Shown here: positions 21,547 to 29,573 of the stretch, piece by piece
Layout of the letters: each line of letters opens with the position of its first letter
Position numbering within the stretch: the first letter of the stretch is position 1
Assembly (NCBI GenBank): GCA_035760705.1
Contig: DASTSL010000094.1
Span: 1-37,183, forward strand
Direction of reading: 5' to 3'
DNA length: 37,183 bases
From: Allomeiothermus sp035760705
GTDB lineage: Bacteria; Deinococcota; Deinococci; Deinococcales; Thermaceae
Translations under genes and position numbers: made by a program
The notes under the pieces: model-generated
The model's input: the letters and a program-made list of their open reading frames with translations, nothing else
The model's database searches: none
What the model was told of the DNA's origin: nothing

Positions 21547-21576
21547 AGTATGAAACTTGAGTATGCTATTGTCAAG
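21547..21576 (-). promoter_or_regulatory. clpB promoter with HspR-type (HAIR) box
   Basis: On the minus strand TTGACA (21570-21575) and CATACT (21547-21552) are 17 bases apart. On the plus strand CTTGAGT-N7-TGTCAAG (21556-21576) matches the HAIR consensus CTTGAGT-N7-ACTCAAG at 12 of 14 defined bases. The box overlaps the spacer and -35 box exactly as at hsp20. It probably governs the whole stress operon. Bases 21577-21804, between here and the amidase gene, show no convincing gene. Confidence 0.85.
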
Positions 21577-21804
21577 TCAAATGAGTATAGGGTGCGTTCC
21601 TGGATGCGCCGACGTTGATCCGGGCGATCGGGTGAGCCTCGGGCTTTATGGCTTGTCCACCAAAGGCGTAAGCGTAAATTTCCTCCTTGGTGGCGGAGAC
21701 CCCGGCCTTGGGTAGCGCCGTGCTGCACCGCCTATTCGTTCCCTACAACACCGGCAAACTGCGGGTGCTGCATAAGCTACCTTAGTTGGCGACAGACCCA
21801 TCCC

Positions 21805-23250
21805 TTACGAAGCCAGCGGAGGTTTTCGGGCTCGAGTGGCCTGCTCGAGGCCGTAGGCCAGCCGGATCAAGGTTCCCTCACTCCACGCGGGCCCCAACAA
21901 GGTAATCCCCACCGGGAAGCCCTCCGGGGTGTACCCCGCTGGGACGGTGATGCTCGGATACCCGGCCTTGGCCCCAATGCTGGCCCCCCAGTACGCGGGG
22001 AAGGCCAAAGCATCCAGCCCGAACTTGGCGAAGGCTTCGTCCAGGCCGCCCTTGGCCACCTCGAGGTCGCGCTCGCGGCAGTAGCGGTAGGCCGCGGTGT
22101 GGGCTCCCCCCGCGGCCTGAGCGGCGAGCAGGAGGGTCTGCCCGTAGCGGAGCATGGCCTCGGGGTGGGCTTCGTTGTAACGGATGAGTTCTTTCAGGTT
22201 CTTGATCGGGGAAGCTGGCCCCAGGCTGCGAAAATACTTGTTCAGGTCGCGGCGGAACTCGTAGAGGAGCACGGTATAGCCCAGCTCGAAGACCTGGGCG
22301 ACTCCGGGGATGTCGGCGGGGTCGGTGACCTTGGCGCCCAGCCGGGCTAAAGCCTGGATGGCTCCCTCCACCACCGCGACCTCGGCCTTGCCGGGTTTTT
22401 GGTAAAACACCGCCCGGGGCACCCCCACCCGCAGCCCCCGGATATCGGGCTCGAGGAACCGCGTGTAATCGGGATGAGCCCTTTGTCCCCGGGTGGCGGG
22501 GTCCCTCGAGTCCTGCCCGGTCATGAACGAGAGCAGGATTGCCGCGTCGGTCACGCTGCGGGTCATCGGCCCGGCGGTGTCCTGGGTGGCGCAGATGGGG
22601 ATGATCCCCGACCGCGAGACGAGCCCCACCGTGGGTTTGATCCCCACCCCCGAGTTGTTGTTGGCGGGGGAGAGGATCGAGCCGGAGGTCTCGGTGCCCA
22701 CCGCCACCGCGCACAAATTGGCCGAGACCGCCACCCCCGAGCCGGTGCTCGAGCCCCCGGGATCGAAGCCGGGGCCGTAGGGGTTCAAGACCTGGCCGCC
22801 CCGGGAACTATAGCCGTTTTTCATCCCGATGGTCATGAAGTTGGCCCACTCGGTCATGTTGGCTTTGCCCAGGAGGATCGCCCCCGCCTCACGCAACCGG
22901 GACACCAGAAAGGCGTCTTGGGGGGCCAACGAATCCTTCATCGCCAACGAGCCTGCCGAGGTGTGCATCTTATCGGCGGTGTCGAGGTTGTCCTTGACGA
23001 TCACCGGGATGCCGTGTAGCGGCCCGCGGGGGCCTTTGCGGGCGCGTTCTTTATCCAAAGCTCGGGCGATCTTGCGGGCCTCGGGGTTGGTCTCGAGCAC
23101 GCTGTTGAGCCGGGGGCCGCCCTGGTCGTAGCGGCGGATGCGGTCTAGGTAGTAATCCACCAGCTCGAGGGCGGAAAGCCCTCCCGCCTCCATCGCGGAT
23201 TGGAGTTCGGGGATGGTCTTCTCGAAGGGGTCGAAGGCCTTTTTCGCCAT
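21805..23250 (-). CDS. Amidase (amidase-signature family)
   Basis: A 481-residue Ser-Ser-Lys amide hydrolase. Lys86 (VIVKDNLD), the Gly/Ser-rich GGSSTGSGVAV (Ser167/168) and Ser191 in TETSGSI form the triad. The remainder matches the family up to PAGYTPEGFPVGITLLGPAWSEG. The GatA-type contacts to GatB and GatC cannot be judged, and no gatB or gatC is near, so this is more likely a stand-alone amidase with unknown substrate than the Glu-tRNA subunit. The ATG at 23250 has TACAAT five bases upstream and no ribosome site. No signal peptide is seen. Confidence 0.92.
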   Translation of the reverse strand: MAKKAFDPFEKTIPELQSAMEAGGLSALELVDYYLDRIRRYDQGGPRLNSVLETNPEARKIARALDKERARKGPRGPLHGIPVIVKDNLDTADKMHTSAGSLAMKDSLAPQDAFLVSRLREAGAILLGKANMTEWANFMTIGMKNGYSSRGGQVLNPYGPGFDPGGSSTGSGVAVSANLCAVAVGTETSGSILSPANNNSGVGIKPTVGLVSRSGIIPICATQDTAGPMTRSVTDAAILLSFMTGQDSRDPATRGQRAHPDYTRFLEPDIRGLRVGVPRAVFYQKPGKAEVAVVEGAIQALARLGAKVTDPADIPGVAQVFELGYTVLLYEFRRDLNKYFRSLGPASPIKNLKELIRYNEAHPEAMLRYGQTLLLAAQAAGGAHTAAYRYCRERDLEVAKGGLDEAFAKFGLDALAFPAYWGASIGAKAGYPSITVPAGYTPEGFPVGITLLGPAWSEGTLIRLAYGLEQATRARKPPLAS

Positions 23251-23300
23251 GCCAGATTGTATCCTCTCACTCTCGAACCGGATAGCTCAATCAGCCACCC

Positions 23301-23335
23301 CTTTCCCCCTCTTCTCGGGGGAAAGAGGGGGAAAG
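23301..23335. repeat. 13-base inverted repeat between amidase and the 793-residue gene
   Basis: Perfect arms CTTTCCCCCTCTT (23301-23313) and AAGAGGGGGAAAG (23323-23335) with a nine-base loop. It lies about 80 bases past the stop of the minus-strand 793-residue gene. It could stop transcription or stabilise the mRNA end, although no T-run follows. A second weaker hairpin (CGTCG/CGACG) lies near 23385-23402. Confidence 0.6.
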
Positions 23336-23415
23336 AGGCGGGCGCGAGGCACTAGGGGGTTGGAGGTTCAGGCGAGAGGGACCGTCGGAGCGTAGCGACG
23401 CCGGGGTGGGAGCCC

Positions 23416-25797
23416 TCAAGCCTTAGCGCGGTTTCGGCTCGAGCGAACCTTGACGGGCGGCTCCACCCGGAGGGGCTCGAGCGGCAGCCGCACCACCGAG
23501 AAATGCTCGTGGAAAGCCGCCACCTGGAGCGTGACCGAGGGGATCACGTTCACCTCGCGTTTGCAAACCGGGTCGAACCTGACGCACTTGGAGGCGCTCA
23601 TGGCGTTGCCGGCCTCGTCGTTCACCGTCACCTTGACCAAGAACTCCAGGAGGCGGCGGCTTTTCAGGGTCAGGATCAGGTGGTCTCGGTCTACCTGGTA
23701 GGTCGCCTTCTCCCCGGCGATCTCCAGGCTGCCCTGCGGATCGAGCAGATTGGTCCCCGCCACCTGCCAGTGGTAGCTGAGTTTCCCGCTGAAATTCTCC
23801 ACCGTGGCCCGGAAGTGCCCGGTCTGCGAGGTGGGGCGGACTAAGGTGCCCCTCCAGCGGCCCAACCGCATCGGCCCCGGCGCGGCTTTGGCCGGTGTCG
23901 CCGCCTGAGCGGCTTGCAGGTTCGACCCGAGCGCCGGGTTTGTTCTGGGGAGGCCGAAGCGAGAGATGGGCTCAAAGCGGATGTTCTCGAGGTCTTTGAC
24001 CACCTCCGGAAAGTGCCAGCGGTCGCAGGCGAACTCGCCCCGAAGCTGTACCGAAGGCAGCCGCTTCTCGTAGGTCTTGTAGCGCAGCCGGATGCGGTCG
24101 TCGAAGACCTCCGCGACCTGGATCACGCCGTAGCGCCCCTCGGCGGTCCGGATTGCGTAGACCAGGTGGGTCTCGAGGTATTTTTGCGACTCGGGGATGT
24201 GGAGAAACGGCAAGTCGGGGAAGGGCAGGGGCAAGGCCAGCTCGCTGAGCGGGATGGCGGCATCCCCGTAGGCAAAGGGGTAGAGCTTCCAGCGCAGGAT
24301 GCCCGCAAAATCCACCGCGCCGGTGCGAGCCAGCCGCGCCCCGCAGCGGGTACGAAGCTGACGGCCAAACCCCTTTCCCCGCCACTCCAGATCGGCGCTG
24401 CTCATGCTCTCCGAGCCCACCTGGCCGCTATCGAGGTCAATGAGCTGCCCGTTTCGCACCTCGAGCACCCCCGAAGCCCGGATCGGTACGGTTTCGATGG
24501 GTCGGGCGTCAAAGGTGATCGCTACATCGTCGATGAAGACTCGCTGGAAAACCAGGTTCAGCCCGATGGCGGGAACTTGTAAGTCCTGCCTCAGTTTGTC
24601 GGCCAAGTTCCCCGCGATTCCCTCTACGGTGTTCTCCACCACGTTTTCGGCGATGGCCAGCAGCACCGGAACCAGGATGCCGATGAGGATAGCCCCCACG
24701 ATGCCCCCCACCACGACCCCACCCACCACCCCGCCAACTACTGCCCCGCCCACCGCACCCACCACGGCCCCTACCAGCACCCCGACCAAGCCGCCCGCGA
24801 TGGCCCCCACTACCGCGGCTCCCAGCCAGCAATACCAGGGAATGTCAATATCCACGTCGGGGTCGTCAATCTCGGCCTTGAACACCAGTTCGCCACCGGT
24901 CACTTCGGCCCGGATCCGACCCGATATCTTGCCGGTGGCGTCATAGCAAAAGCCCGACTTGGCGATCTCGCCCTCGAGTTCGATAAAGCCATCCTTGAGC
25001 CGTAGCTCGAGCTTGGTGAGGTCGGCGGTTTCGCCCCCGCCGGAGACCTTGATGGTCTTGTTGAGTTTGAGGAAGTCATCCCCGAGGTCGAAGTCGGCCT
25101 CGTCGGTCTCGAGGGCACTGGCCACTTTGGGCCTCAGGATGCGGGCCAGCCAGCGAAAGAAAATCGCGATGGCTCCGGTATCGCCCGAGCTGATGAAGTT
25201 TTGCAACCCGGCTGCGTTCCCCGCCGTACCCCCGGCAAACGTCAGCATGATCGCCAGCGCGTCGCGGTTCGCCGCCGAGGGGTCGTCGATGACTTGGATG
25301 TCCCCCCGGGTGGGCAGGTCCGCCGGGTCGGTGGCGTTCCGCTTGACCGGAACCGGGACGATGGGGATGGCCTGGACCTGGTTGCGCAGGAAATCGGCGA
25401 ACAGGTTGGGCAACAGCGGGATGGGGATGCTCCCGGCGGTGAACCCGGTGAAGTGAAGCTGGTTGCGAAAATCCACCTCGGCGATGTCGAAATCGCCCGA
25501 GGTGGTGCGGTTCATGTTGAGCCCGGCTACGGCCCGCAGTTGCCCTAAGCTCCCGTCCGTGCCGATATCGAAGCGCATATCCAGTAGGTTGCTGGCTCCA
25601 CCCGGTAGCGGCACGTCGCCGGGCCGATCAAAGAGCACGTCCAGCGAGAAGGCCCCGTCCGCCGAGCCCAGCCCCACCGCGTTCAAGAAGGTGGAGAGTA
25701 GGCCGCTCGAGTCAAAAAACGTGGAGAGCACATCGTTGACGCTTTGCTCGGTGAACTCCATGACCGCGTCGAAGCGTTGGGTTTGGCTGCCGGGCAT
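23416..25797 (-). CDS. Hypothetical 793-residue protein with glycine zipper (lipid-binding or pore-like)
   Basis: I do not recognise a family with certainty. The first ~320 residues are beta-rich with amphipathic helices (FTEQSVNDVLSTFFDSSGLLSTFL), reminiscent of TULIP-type lipid-binding folds such as P47/OrfX. Residues 326-383 form a long glycine zipper (GAIAGGLVGVLVG, GAVGGAVVGGVVGG) that could insert into a membrane or form oligomers. A similar amphipathic stretch follows (AIAENVVENTVEGIAGNLADKL), and then beta-rich domains to the end, with several Cys (for example in GFCYD, WYCW, RTRCG). There is no signal peptide. It starts two bases after the stop of the 117-residue gene and is translated with it. 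Confidence 0.75.
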   Translation of the reverse strand: MPGSQTQRFDAVMEFTEQSVNDVLSTFFDSSGLLSTFLNAVGLGSADGAFSLDVLFDRPGDVPLPGGASNLLDMRFDIGTDGSLGQLRAVAGLNMNRTTSGDFDIAEVDFRNQLHFTGFTAGSIPIPLLPNLFADFLRNQVQAIPIVPVPVKRNATDPADLPTRGDIQVIDDPSAANRDALAIMLTFAGGTAGNAAGLQNFISSGDTGAIAIFFRWLARILRPKVASALETDEADFDLGDDFLKLNKTIKVSGGGETADLTKLELRLKDGFIELEGEIAKSGFCYDATGKISGRIRAEVTGGELVFKAEIDDPDVDIDIPWYCWLGAAVVGAIAGGLVGVLVGAVVGAVGGAVVGGVVGGVVVGGIVGAILIGILVPVLLAIAENVVENTVEGIAGNLADKLRQDLQVPAIGLNLVFQRVFIDDVAITFDARPIETVPIRASGVLEVRNGQLIDLDSGQVGSESMSSADLEWRGKGFGRQLRTRCGARLARTGAVDFAGILRWKLYPFAYGDAAIPLSELALPLPFPDLPFLHIPESQKYLETHLVYAIRTAEGRYGVIQVAEVFDDRIRLRYKTYEKRLPSVQLRGEFACDRWHFPEVVKDLENIRFEPISRFGLPRTNPALGSNLQAAQAATPAKAAPGPMRLGRWRGTLVRPTSQTGHFRATVENFSGKLSYHWQVAGTNLLDPQGSLEIAGEKATYQVDRDHLILTLKSRRLLEFLVKVTVNDEAGNAMSASKCVRFDPVCKREVNVIPSVTLQVAAFHEHFSVVRLPLEPLRVEPPVKVRSSRNRAKA

Positions 25798-25799
25798 TT

Positions 25800-26153
25800 T
25801 TAGCTCTCCTTCCCCTGGGTAAAGCGAACCCGGATGCGGGCGGTGACGGTTTGGCCGCCCGGCAGGGCGTAGGTCTGGCGGCGCAGGTGTTCGGCTAGGT
25901 TGGGGTCGAATTGCTGCAAGCGCCGTTTGAGCAGCACCGGCACCTCGATGCCGTGGGCTTCCAGCGTGTGCAGCGGGTCGGAGAGGTACTGTTCGGCTTT
26001 TTGCGGGTCGCTGAGCATCTTGAGGATCTTGGCCTCGTGTTTACGCAGCGTCTGCATCTCGCGTTGCAGGCTGGGGCTGAGCCCGGCGATGGACTCCTCG
26101 AAATGGCTCGAGACTTTCCGTTTCGGCTTGGCCTGCGACTTGGGTTTTTTCAT
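25800..26153 (-). CDS. Hypothetical 117-residue basic protein, partner of the 793-residue protein
   Basis: A Lys-rich N-terminus (MKKPKSQAKPKRKVSSHF) precedes a helical stretch. Residues ~47-75 (LSDPQKAEQYLSDPLHTLEAHGIEVP) resemble the ...DP..AL...GIEVP segment of nitrile-hydratase-like leader peptides (NHLP) and related short helical proteins. The end is more beta-like (TYALPGGQTVTARIRVRF). There are no Gly-Gly cleavage site, Cys or signal sequence, and no peptide-modifying enzyme nearby, so a RiPP precursor is not supported. AAGGAGAG near its 3' end serves the next gene, which begins two bases after its stop. It may be a chaperone or targeting subunit for the large protein. Confidence 0.7.
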   Translation of the reverse strand: MKKPKSQAKPKRKVSSHFEESIAGLSPSLQREMQTLRKHEAKILKMLSDPQKAEQYLSDPLHTLEAHGIEVPVLLKRRLQQFDPNLAEHLRRQTYALPGGQTVTARIRVRFTQGKES

Positions 26154-26331
26154 ACGCGGCTCCTATTCGGCCTGCGCGAGCACGACGACCCCGGAGGGTG
26201 GCTCGGGCAATCTATGACGGTGCAGGTTGCAAGAAGGGTAGCAAGGCTTGCGTTACAGCAACGTTACAGCGGCGGGTGGCATGAAGGGCACTTCTGAAGC
26301 GCTGGCTGGACTCAGGTTGCCATAGATCCCC

Positions 26332-26360
26332 TTGAGAAAATCCGCCTCGCCGCGTACACT
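26332..26360 (+). promoter_or_regulatory. Candidate promoter of an ABC-F leader
   Basis: TTGAGA (26332-26337) and TACACT (26355-26360) are 17 bases apart on the plus strand. Five bases later an ATG opens an eight-codon frame (MPSQGGFL, TGA at 26390-26392), and 77 bases past the -10 box lies a strong terminator. The layout is that of a short attenuated leader. The rest of 26154-26331 holds only a repeated CGTTACAGC word (near 26252-26271) and no gene. Confidence 0.5.
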
Positions 26361-26436
26361 GCGAGATGCCATCGCAAGGTGGCTTCCTATGATCGACCTG
26401 GCCTAATCTTCCCCCGTAAACCGAAGCAATGCTTTC

Positions 26437-26463
26437 AGGCGGCCTTCGGGCCGCCTTTGGTTT
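26437..26463 (+). terminator. Strong UUCG-loop terminator upstream of the ABC-F gene
   Basis: Perfect eight-base arms AGGCGGCC (26437-26444) and GGCCGCCT (26449-26456) with a TTCG loop are followed by TTGGTTT. No gene on the plus strand ends before it, so it closes either a small RNA of about 95 bases or an attenuator in front of the ORFs at 26566 and 26847. Confidence 0.75.
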
Positions 26464-26565
26464 GGGAGGTAAGCCATGCGCTAGGTCGTCATTTTTTATT
26501 CCAGCCAATCAACTTGCATCATTCATCAGCAATGAGCCGGACCCTCTGATCTCGAGAGAGTACCT

Positions 26566-26799
26566 ATGTCTAAACAGCCAAACCCATTCATCTTCCCAGA
26601 AACCCCCGAGGATAACCATCAGACCTTCGATGAGGTCCTCGAGACCCTCCCCGGCGAACGCCTCGAACCGGGCCTGACCCAAAAGCAAGGGCGCAGGGTG
26701 CGAGAGGCCCATCAGCCCTGGCTTCCGGCGAAAGACGTACGGCAGCAGGGTCGGGCCGCCCAGATCAAGCTCAAAGAGCGGGTTCGCCGCCGACCCTGA
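26566..26799 (+). CDS. Hypothetical 77-residue protein upstream of ABC-F
   Basis: A polar product (MSKQPNPFIFPETPEDNHQT..., ending KLKERVRRRP) with an acidic first half and a strongly basic second half. No Cys, membrane segment or known motif is seen. The ribosome site is poor (GAGAG about 10 bases upstream). The opposite strand has an open frame of 103 codons here, so coding status is uncertain; the plus frame is preferred because it lies in the same direction as the ABC-F gene, 47 bases ahead of it, behind the same leader and terminator. Confidence 0.45.
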   Translation: MSKQPNPFIFPETPEDNHQTFDEVLETLPGERLEPGLTQKQGRRVREAHQPWLPAKDVRQQGRAAQIKLKERVRRRP

Positions 26800-26806
26800 C
26801 TCAAAA

Positions 26807-26834
26807 GGGGGCTCCTGCACAAACAGGGGCCCCC
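26807..26834 (+). promoter_or_regulatory. Hairpin next to the ABC-F ribosome site
   Basis: Eleven-base arms (26807-26817 and 26824-26834, one G-U pair) with loop CACAAA end directly before AAGGAG, the ribosome site of the ABC-F gene. With no T-run after it, it more likely affects translation or mRNA processing than termination. Confidence 0.5.
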
Positions 26835-26846
26835 AAGGAGCGCGAC

Positions 26847-28532
26847 ATGAGTGTGTTGCTGCGTTTGCAAGATCTCTACTTCGCCCACGAGGGACAGCCC
26901 GATTACCTCATCGAGGGGGCGAGTTGGGAGCTATCCGAGGGGCAGAAGGTGGGCCTGCTCGGCTACAACGGGGCGGGGAAGAGCACCCTGCTGCAACTGA
27001 TTCAGGGAAACCTCGAGCCCGAAATGGGCCTGCTCGAGCGCAACTTCGCCAGCCTCTTCGTGCTGAACCAGGAGGACCACGCCGAAGGAGGAGCGTCGGC
27101 CCAGGAGTATCTGCTGGGGGCGGACGCGGGGCTGCTCGAGATGCACCAGAGTCTGCACACGATGGAACAAGCCGGGCTCCCCGACCCACTGGCCTACGCT
27201 GACTTGAGCCAGAAGTTTCTCGAGGCCGGGGGCTACGAACGCCTCCACCAGATCGAGCGGGTGGCGGTGGACTTCGGCTTCGACCCCGAGGACTTGAACC
27301 GCCCGGTGGACAGCTTTTCCGGCGGCGAACGGCGGCTCCTCAAGCTGGCTTCGGCCTTCGTGCAGCGCTACGACCTCTACCTGCTCGACGAGCCCACCAA
27401 CTACCTTGACCACTCCGCCTCCGAGCGGCTGGTGAGGACCTTGCAAAAGTCCGACGGAACCTTGCTGATGGTCTCGCACGACCGCTGGTTTCTCGATCAG
27501 GTGGCGAGCCAGATCCTCGAGTTAGACCGCAAAACCCTGCGGCTTTATGGCGGCAACTACAGCACCTTCGCCGCCACCAAGGCTCAGGAGTATGCCGAAG
27601 CGGTGCGCAAAAAGGAGAAGCTCGAGCGCGAGATCGCCAAGCTCAAGGAGGTCGAGCGCACCTACAAAACCTGGGGGGCCGACCGCGAGGCCGACAAGTA
27701 CCGCCCGATGGAGGGCAAGAAAGATAAGGGCTACATCGGCGCCAAGGCCGCCAAGCTGCAAGGCCGGGCGGTGCAGGCCAGGGAGCGGGTGGCCGAGCGG
27801 ATCGAGGAACTCGAGGAGTCGCGCCCCTGGGTCGAGAAGTTCTATGAGGTGCGCTTCGCTCCCGTGGAGCCGCGCCAGGGCTGGGGTCTGCAAGTTCAGA
27901 ACTTGAGCCACGGGTTTGGGGAGCGCCAGCTATTTTGGGATCTGAGCTTCCGGCTGGACTGGGGCGAGAAGGTCTTGGTGGCGGGGGAGAACGGCAGCGG
28001 GAAATCCACCCTGCTCAAGATCCTGCTGGGCCAGTTCGAGCCACAAGGGGGGCAGGTGTTCTGGGGCTCGAGGGTACGCCTCGGCTACCTGCCGCAGCTC
28101 GAGAGCGGGCTGGACGAAGGGCAGGGGGTGCATCAGCTTTTTCCCCGCGAACTGCACCCCCAGGCCCGCACGTTGCTCGGCGCGTTCAAGGTCTCGGGCC
28201 AGGCTTTTTTCCGGAGGCTCGGCTCCCTGAGCGAGGGCCAGAAGCGCAAGGTGGCGCTGGTGAGGATAATCCTCGAGCGGCCCAACTTTTTGATCCTCGA
28301 CGAGCCCACCACCCACCTCGACTACCAGAGCGTGGAACTGCTGGAGGAGATGCTAAAAGAGTTCGGCGGTACGGTGCTATTCACCTCGCACGACCGCTAT
28401 CTGAGCCAGGGGGTTGCGGTGCGCAAAATCTCCCTGGCTTTGGGAGATGAGGTGAGGGCTACAGCACTTCCCGCTGTAGAGGGAGGGCAGGGTGCGCGGA
28501 GCGCTAAAGGCAGGCTAGCTGAAGGGGTATGA
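26847..28532 (+). CDS. ABC-F family ATPase (ribosome-associated)
   Basis: A 561-residue soluble twin-ATPase. ABC1 has GYNGAGKS (39-46), SFSGGERRLLKLA and LLDEPTNYLD (Asp181, Glu182). A charged helical linker follows (EYAEAVRKKEKLEREIAKLKEVERTYK...), and ABC2 has GENGSGKS (380-387), LSEGQKRKVALVR and ILDEPTTHLD. There are no membrane segments. ABC-F proteins bind the ribosomal E site and act on stalled ribosomes or confer antibiotic resistance. The second signature begins LSEGQ instead of LSGGE, which is conservative. It is closest in feel to the Uup/Ydif group but that cannot be fixed by eye. Its TGA directly abuts the stop of the converging aldo/keto reductase gene. Confidence 0.92.
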   Translation: MSVLLRLQDLYFAHEGQPDYLIEGASWELSEGQKVGLLGYNGAGKSTLLQLIQGNLEPEMGLLERNFASLFVLNQEDHAEGGASAQEYLLGADAGLLEMHQSLHTMEQAGLPDPLAYADLSQKFLEAGGYERLHQIERVAVDFGFDPEDLNRPVDSFSGGERRLLKLASAFVQRYDLYLLDEPTNYLDHSASERLVRTLQKSDGTLLMVSHDRWFLDQVASQILELDRKTLRLYGGNYSTFAATKAQEYAEAVRKKEKLEREIAKLKEVERTYKTWGADREADKYRPMEGKKDKGYIGAKAAKLQGRAVQARERVAERIEELEESRPWVEKFYEVRFAPVEPRQGWGLQVQNLSHGFGERQLFWDLSFRLDWGEKVLVAGENGSGKSTLLKILLGQFEPQGGQVFWGSRVRLGYLPQLESGLDEGQGVHQLFPRELHPQARTLLGAFKVSGQAFFRRLGSLSEGQKRKVALVRIILERPNFLILDEPTTHLDYQSVELLEEMLKEFGGTVLFTSHDRYLSQGVAVRKISLALGDEVRATALPAVEGGQGARSAKGRLAEGV

Positions 28533-29504
28533 CTAATCCGACCACGCGGCAGGCCGCCGCACCCAGCGGTGGGCTTTGAGGCGTTGCATCAGCTCGTCGG
28601 GCAGGCGCTTCCTGTCGCTCACCGCAGCGTTGGCTTCGACGTGGCGCACCCGGCGCATCCCCGGGATCACCGTCGAGACCGTGGGGTTTTGCAGGATGAA
28701 GCGCAGCGCCAACTCGGGCAGGGTCATCCCCTGGGGAAGGTCGGCCTTGACTTTTTCCACGCGCTCGAGGGTGGGGATCAGGTTCTCCTTGGTGAAATAG
28801 CGGCTACGCCAGTCGTCGGGGGGGAAGGTGGTATCTGGGGTGAGCATTCCGGTGAGCGAACCTTCATCGAAGGGGACTCGAGCGATCACCGCGATCCCGT
28901 GCTGCTGGCAGAAGGGGAACAGTTCATCCTCGGGGTTCTGGTCGAAGAGGTTATAGATCACCTGCACCGCGTCAATGAGGCCGGTCTTGAGCGCTTCGAT
29001 CGCGTTATTCGGCTCCCAGCGGTTGATGCTGATGCCCCAAGCCCGCACCAGCCCTTCTTCGCGGAGCTTCTGGATTTCCCGCTGCCAGCGTTCGTCCTGG
29101 GCCCAGTTATCGTGCCAGACGTGAAACTGCATCAGGTCGAGCGACGCCAATCCCAGGTTCTCGAGGCTCCACTCGGTATAGCGGCGGATGTGGTCGGGGG
29201 GATAGGTCTCGTCCAGGGTGTATTCGGCCCTGGCGGGCCACTTGAAGTTTTTGGCGGGGATTTTGCTGGCCGTCCAGAGCTTTTTCTCGGGATTGGCCCG
29301 TACCAGCTCGCCCAGCATTTGTTCGCTTTTGCCCTCGCCATAGGCCCAGGCGGTGTCGAAAAAGTTGATGCCCAAGTCCACCGCCCGCTGCAGGGCCTGC
29401 CGCACCTCTTCCTCATCGGCGCCGGTCCAGCCCGCCAGACCCCACATGCCGTAGCCGATTTCCGAGACCGGCCAGCCCAGCCGCCCGAAGCTTCGTGTTT
29501 GCAT
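28533..29504 (-). CDS. Aldo/keto reductase
   Basis: A 323-residue NADPH-dependent TIM-barrel oxidoreductase. The catalytic residues are Asp50 and Tyr55 (FFDTAWAYGEG), Lys81 (TASK) and His127 (MQFHVWHD). The NADP-binding end has STVIPGMRRVRHVEANAA. It resembles the general-stress/auxin-induced AKR branch. The ATG at 29504 is preceded by CACAAT six bases upstream and no ribosome site. It ends head-on against the ABC-F gene with no bases between the stops. Substrate unknown; detoxification of aldehydes is a reasonable guess. Confidence 0.94.
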   Translation of the reverse strand: MQTRSFGRLGWPVSEIGYGMWGLAGWTGADEEEVRQALQRAVDLGINFFDTAWAYGEGKSEQMLGELVRANPEKKLWTASKIPAKNFKWPARAEYTLDETYPPDHIRRYTEWSLENLGLASLDLMQFHVWHDNWAQDERWQREIQKLREEGLVRAWGISINRWEPNNAIEALKTGLIDAVQVIYNLFDQNPEDELFPFCQQHGIAVIARVPFDEGSLTGMLTPDTTFPPDDWRSRYFTKENLIPTLERVEKVKADLPQGMTLPELALRFILQNPTVSTVIPGMRRVRHVEANAAVSDRKRLPDELMQRLKAHRWVRRPAAWSD

Positions 29505-29573
29505 GGGCTTATTGTGTCACAAGTTGGGGCTGGAGTTTGCAGACTACACCTCGGCCCCGGCTTGTTTGACCGG

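Noticed and set aside
21581..21715. 44-codon plus-strand ORF between clpB and the amidase gene
   Set aside because: No ribosome site, starts in the clpB promoter region, and the product has no recognisable feature. A continuation in another frame (…VPYNTGKLRVLHKLP) hints at a gene remnant, but the evidence is too thin.
25800..26153. RiPP precursor reading of the 117-residue protein
   Set aside because: There is an NHLP-like segment but no cleavage motif, no Cys/Ser/Thr-rich core and no modifying enzyme or peptide transporter nearby.
26509..26820. 103-codon minus-strand ORF upstream of ABC-F
   Set aside because: No ribosome site or promoter is seen and the direction opposes its neighbours; the plus-strand 77-codon ORF is slightly more likely, but neither is certain.
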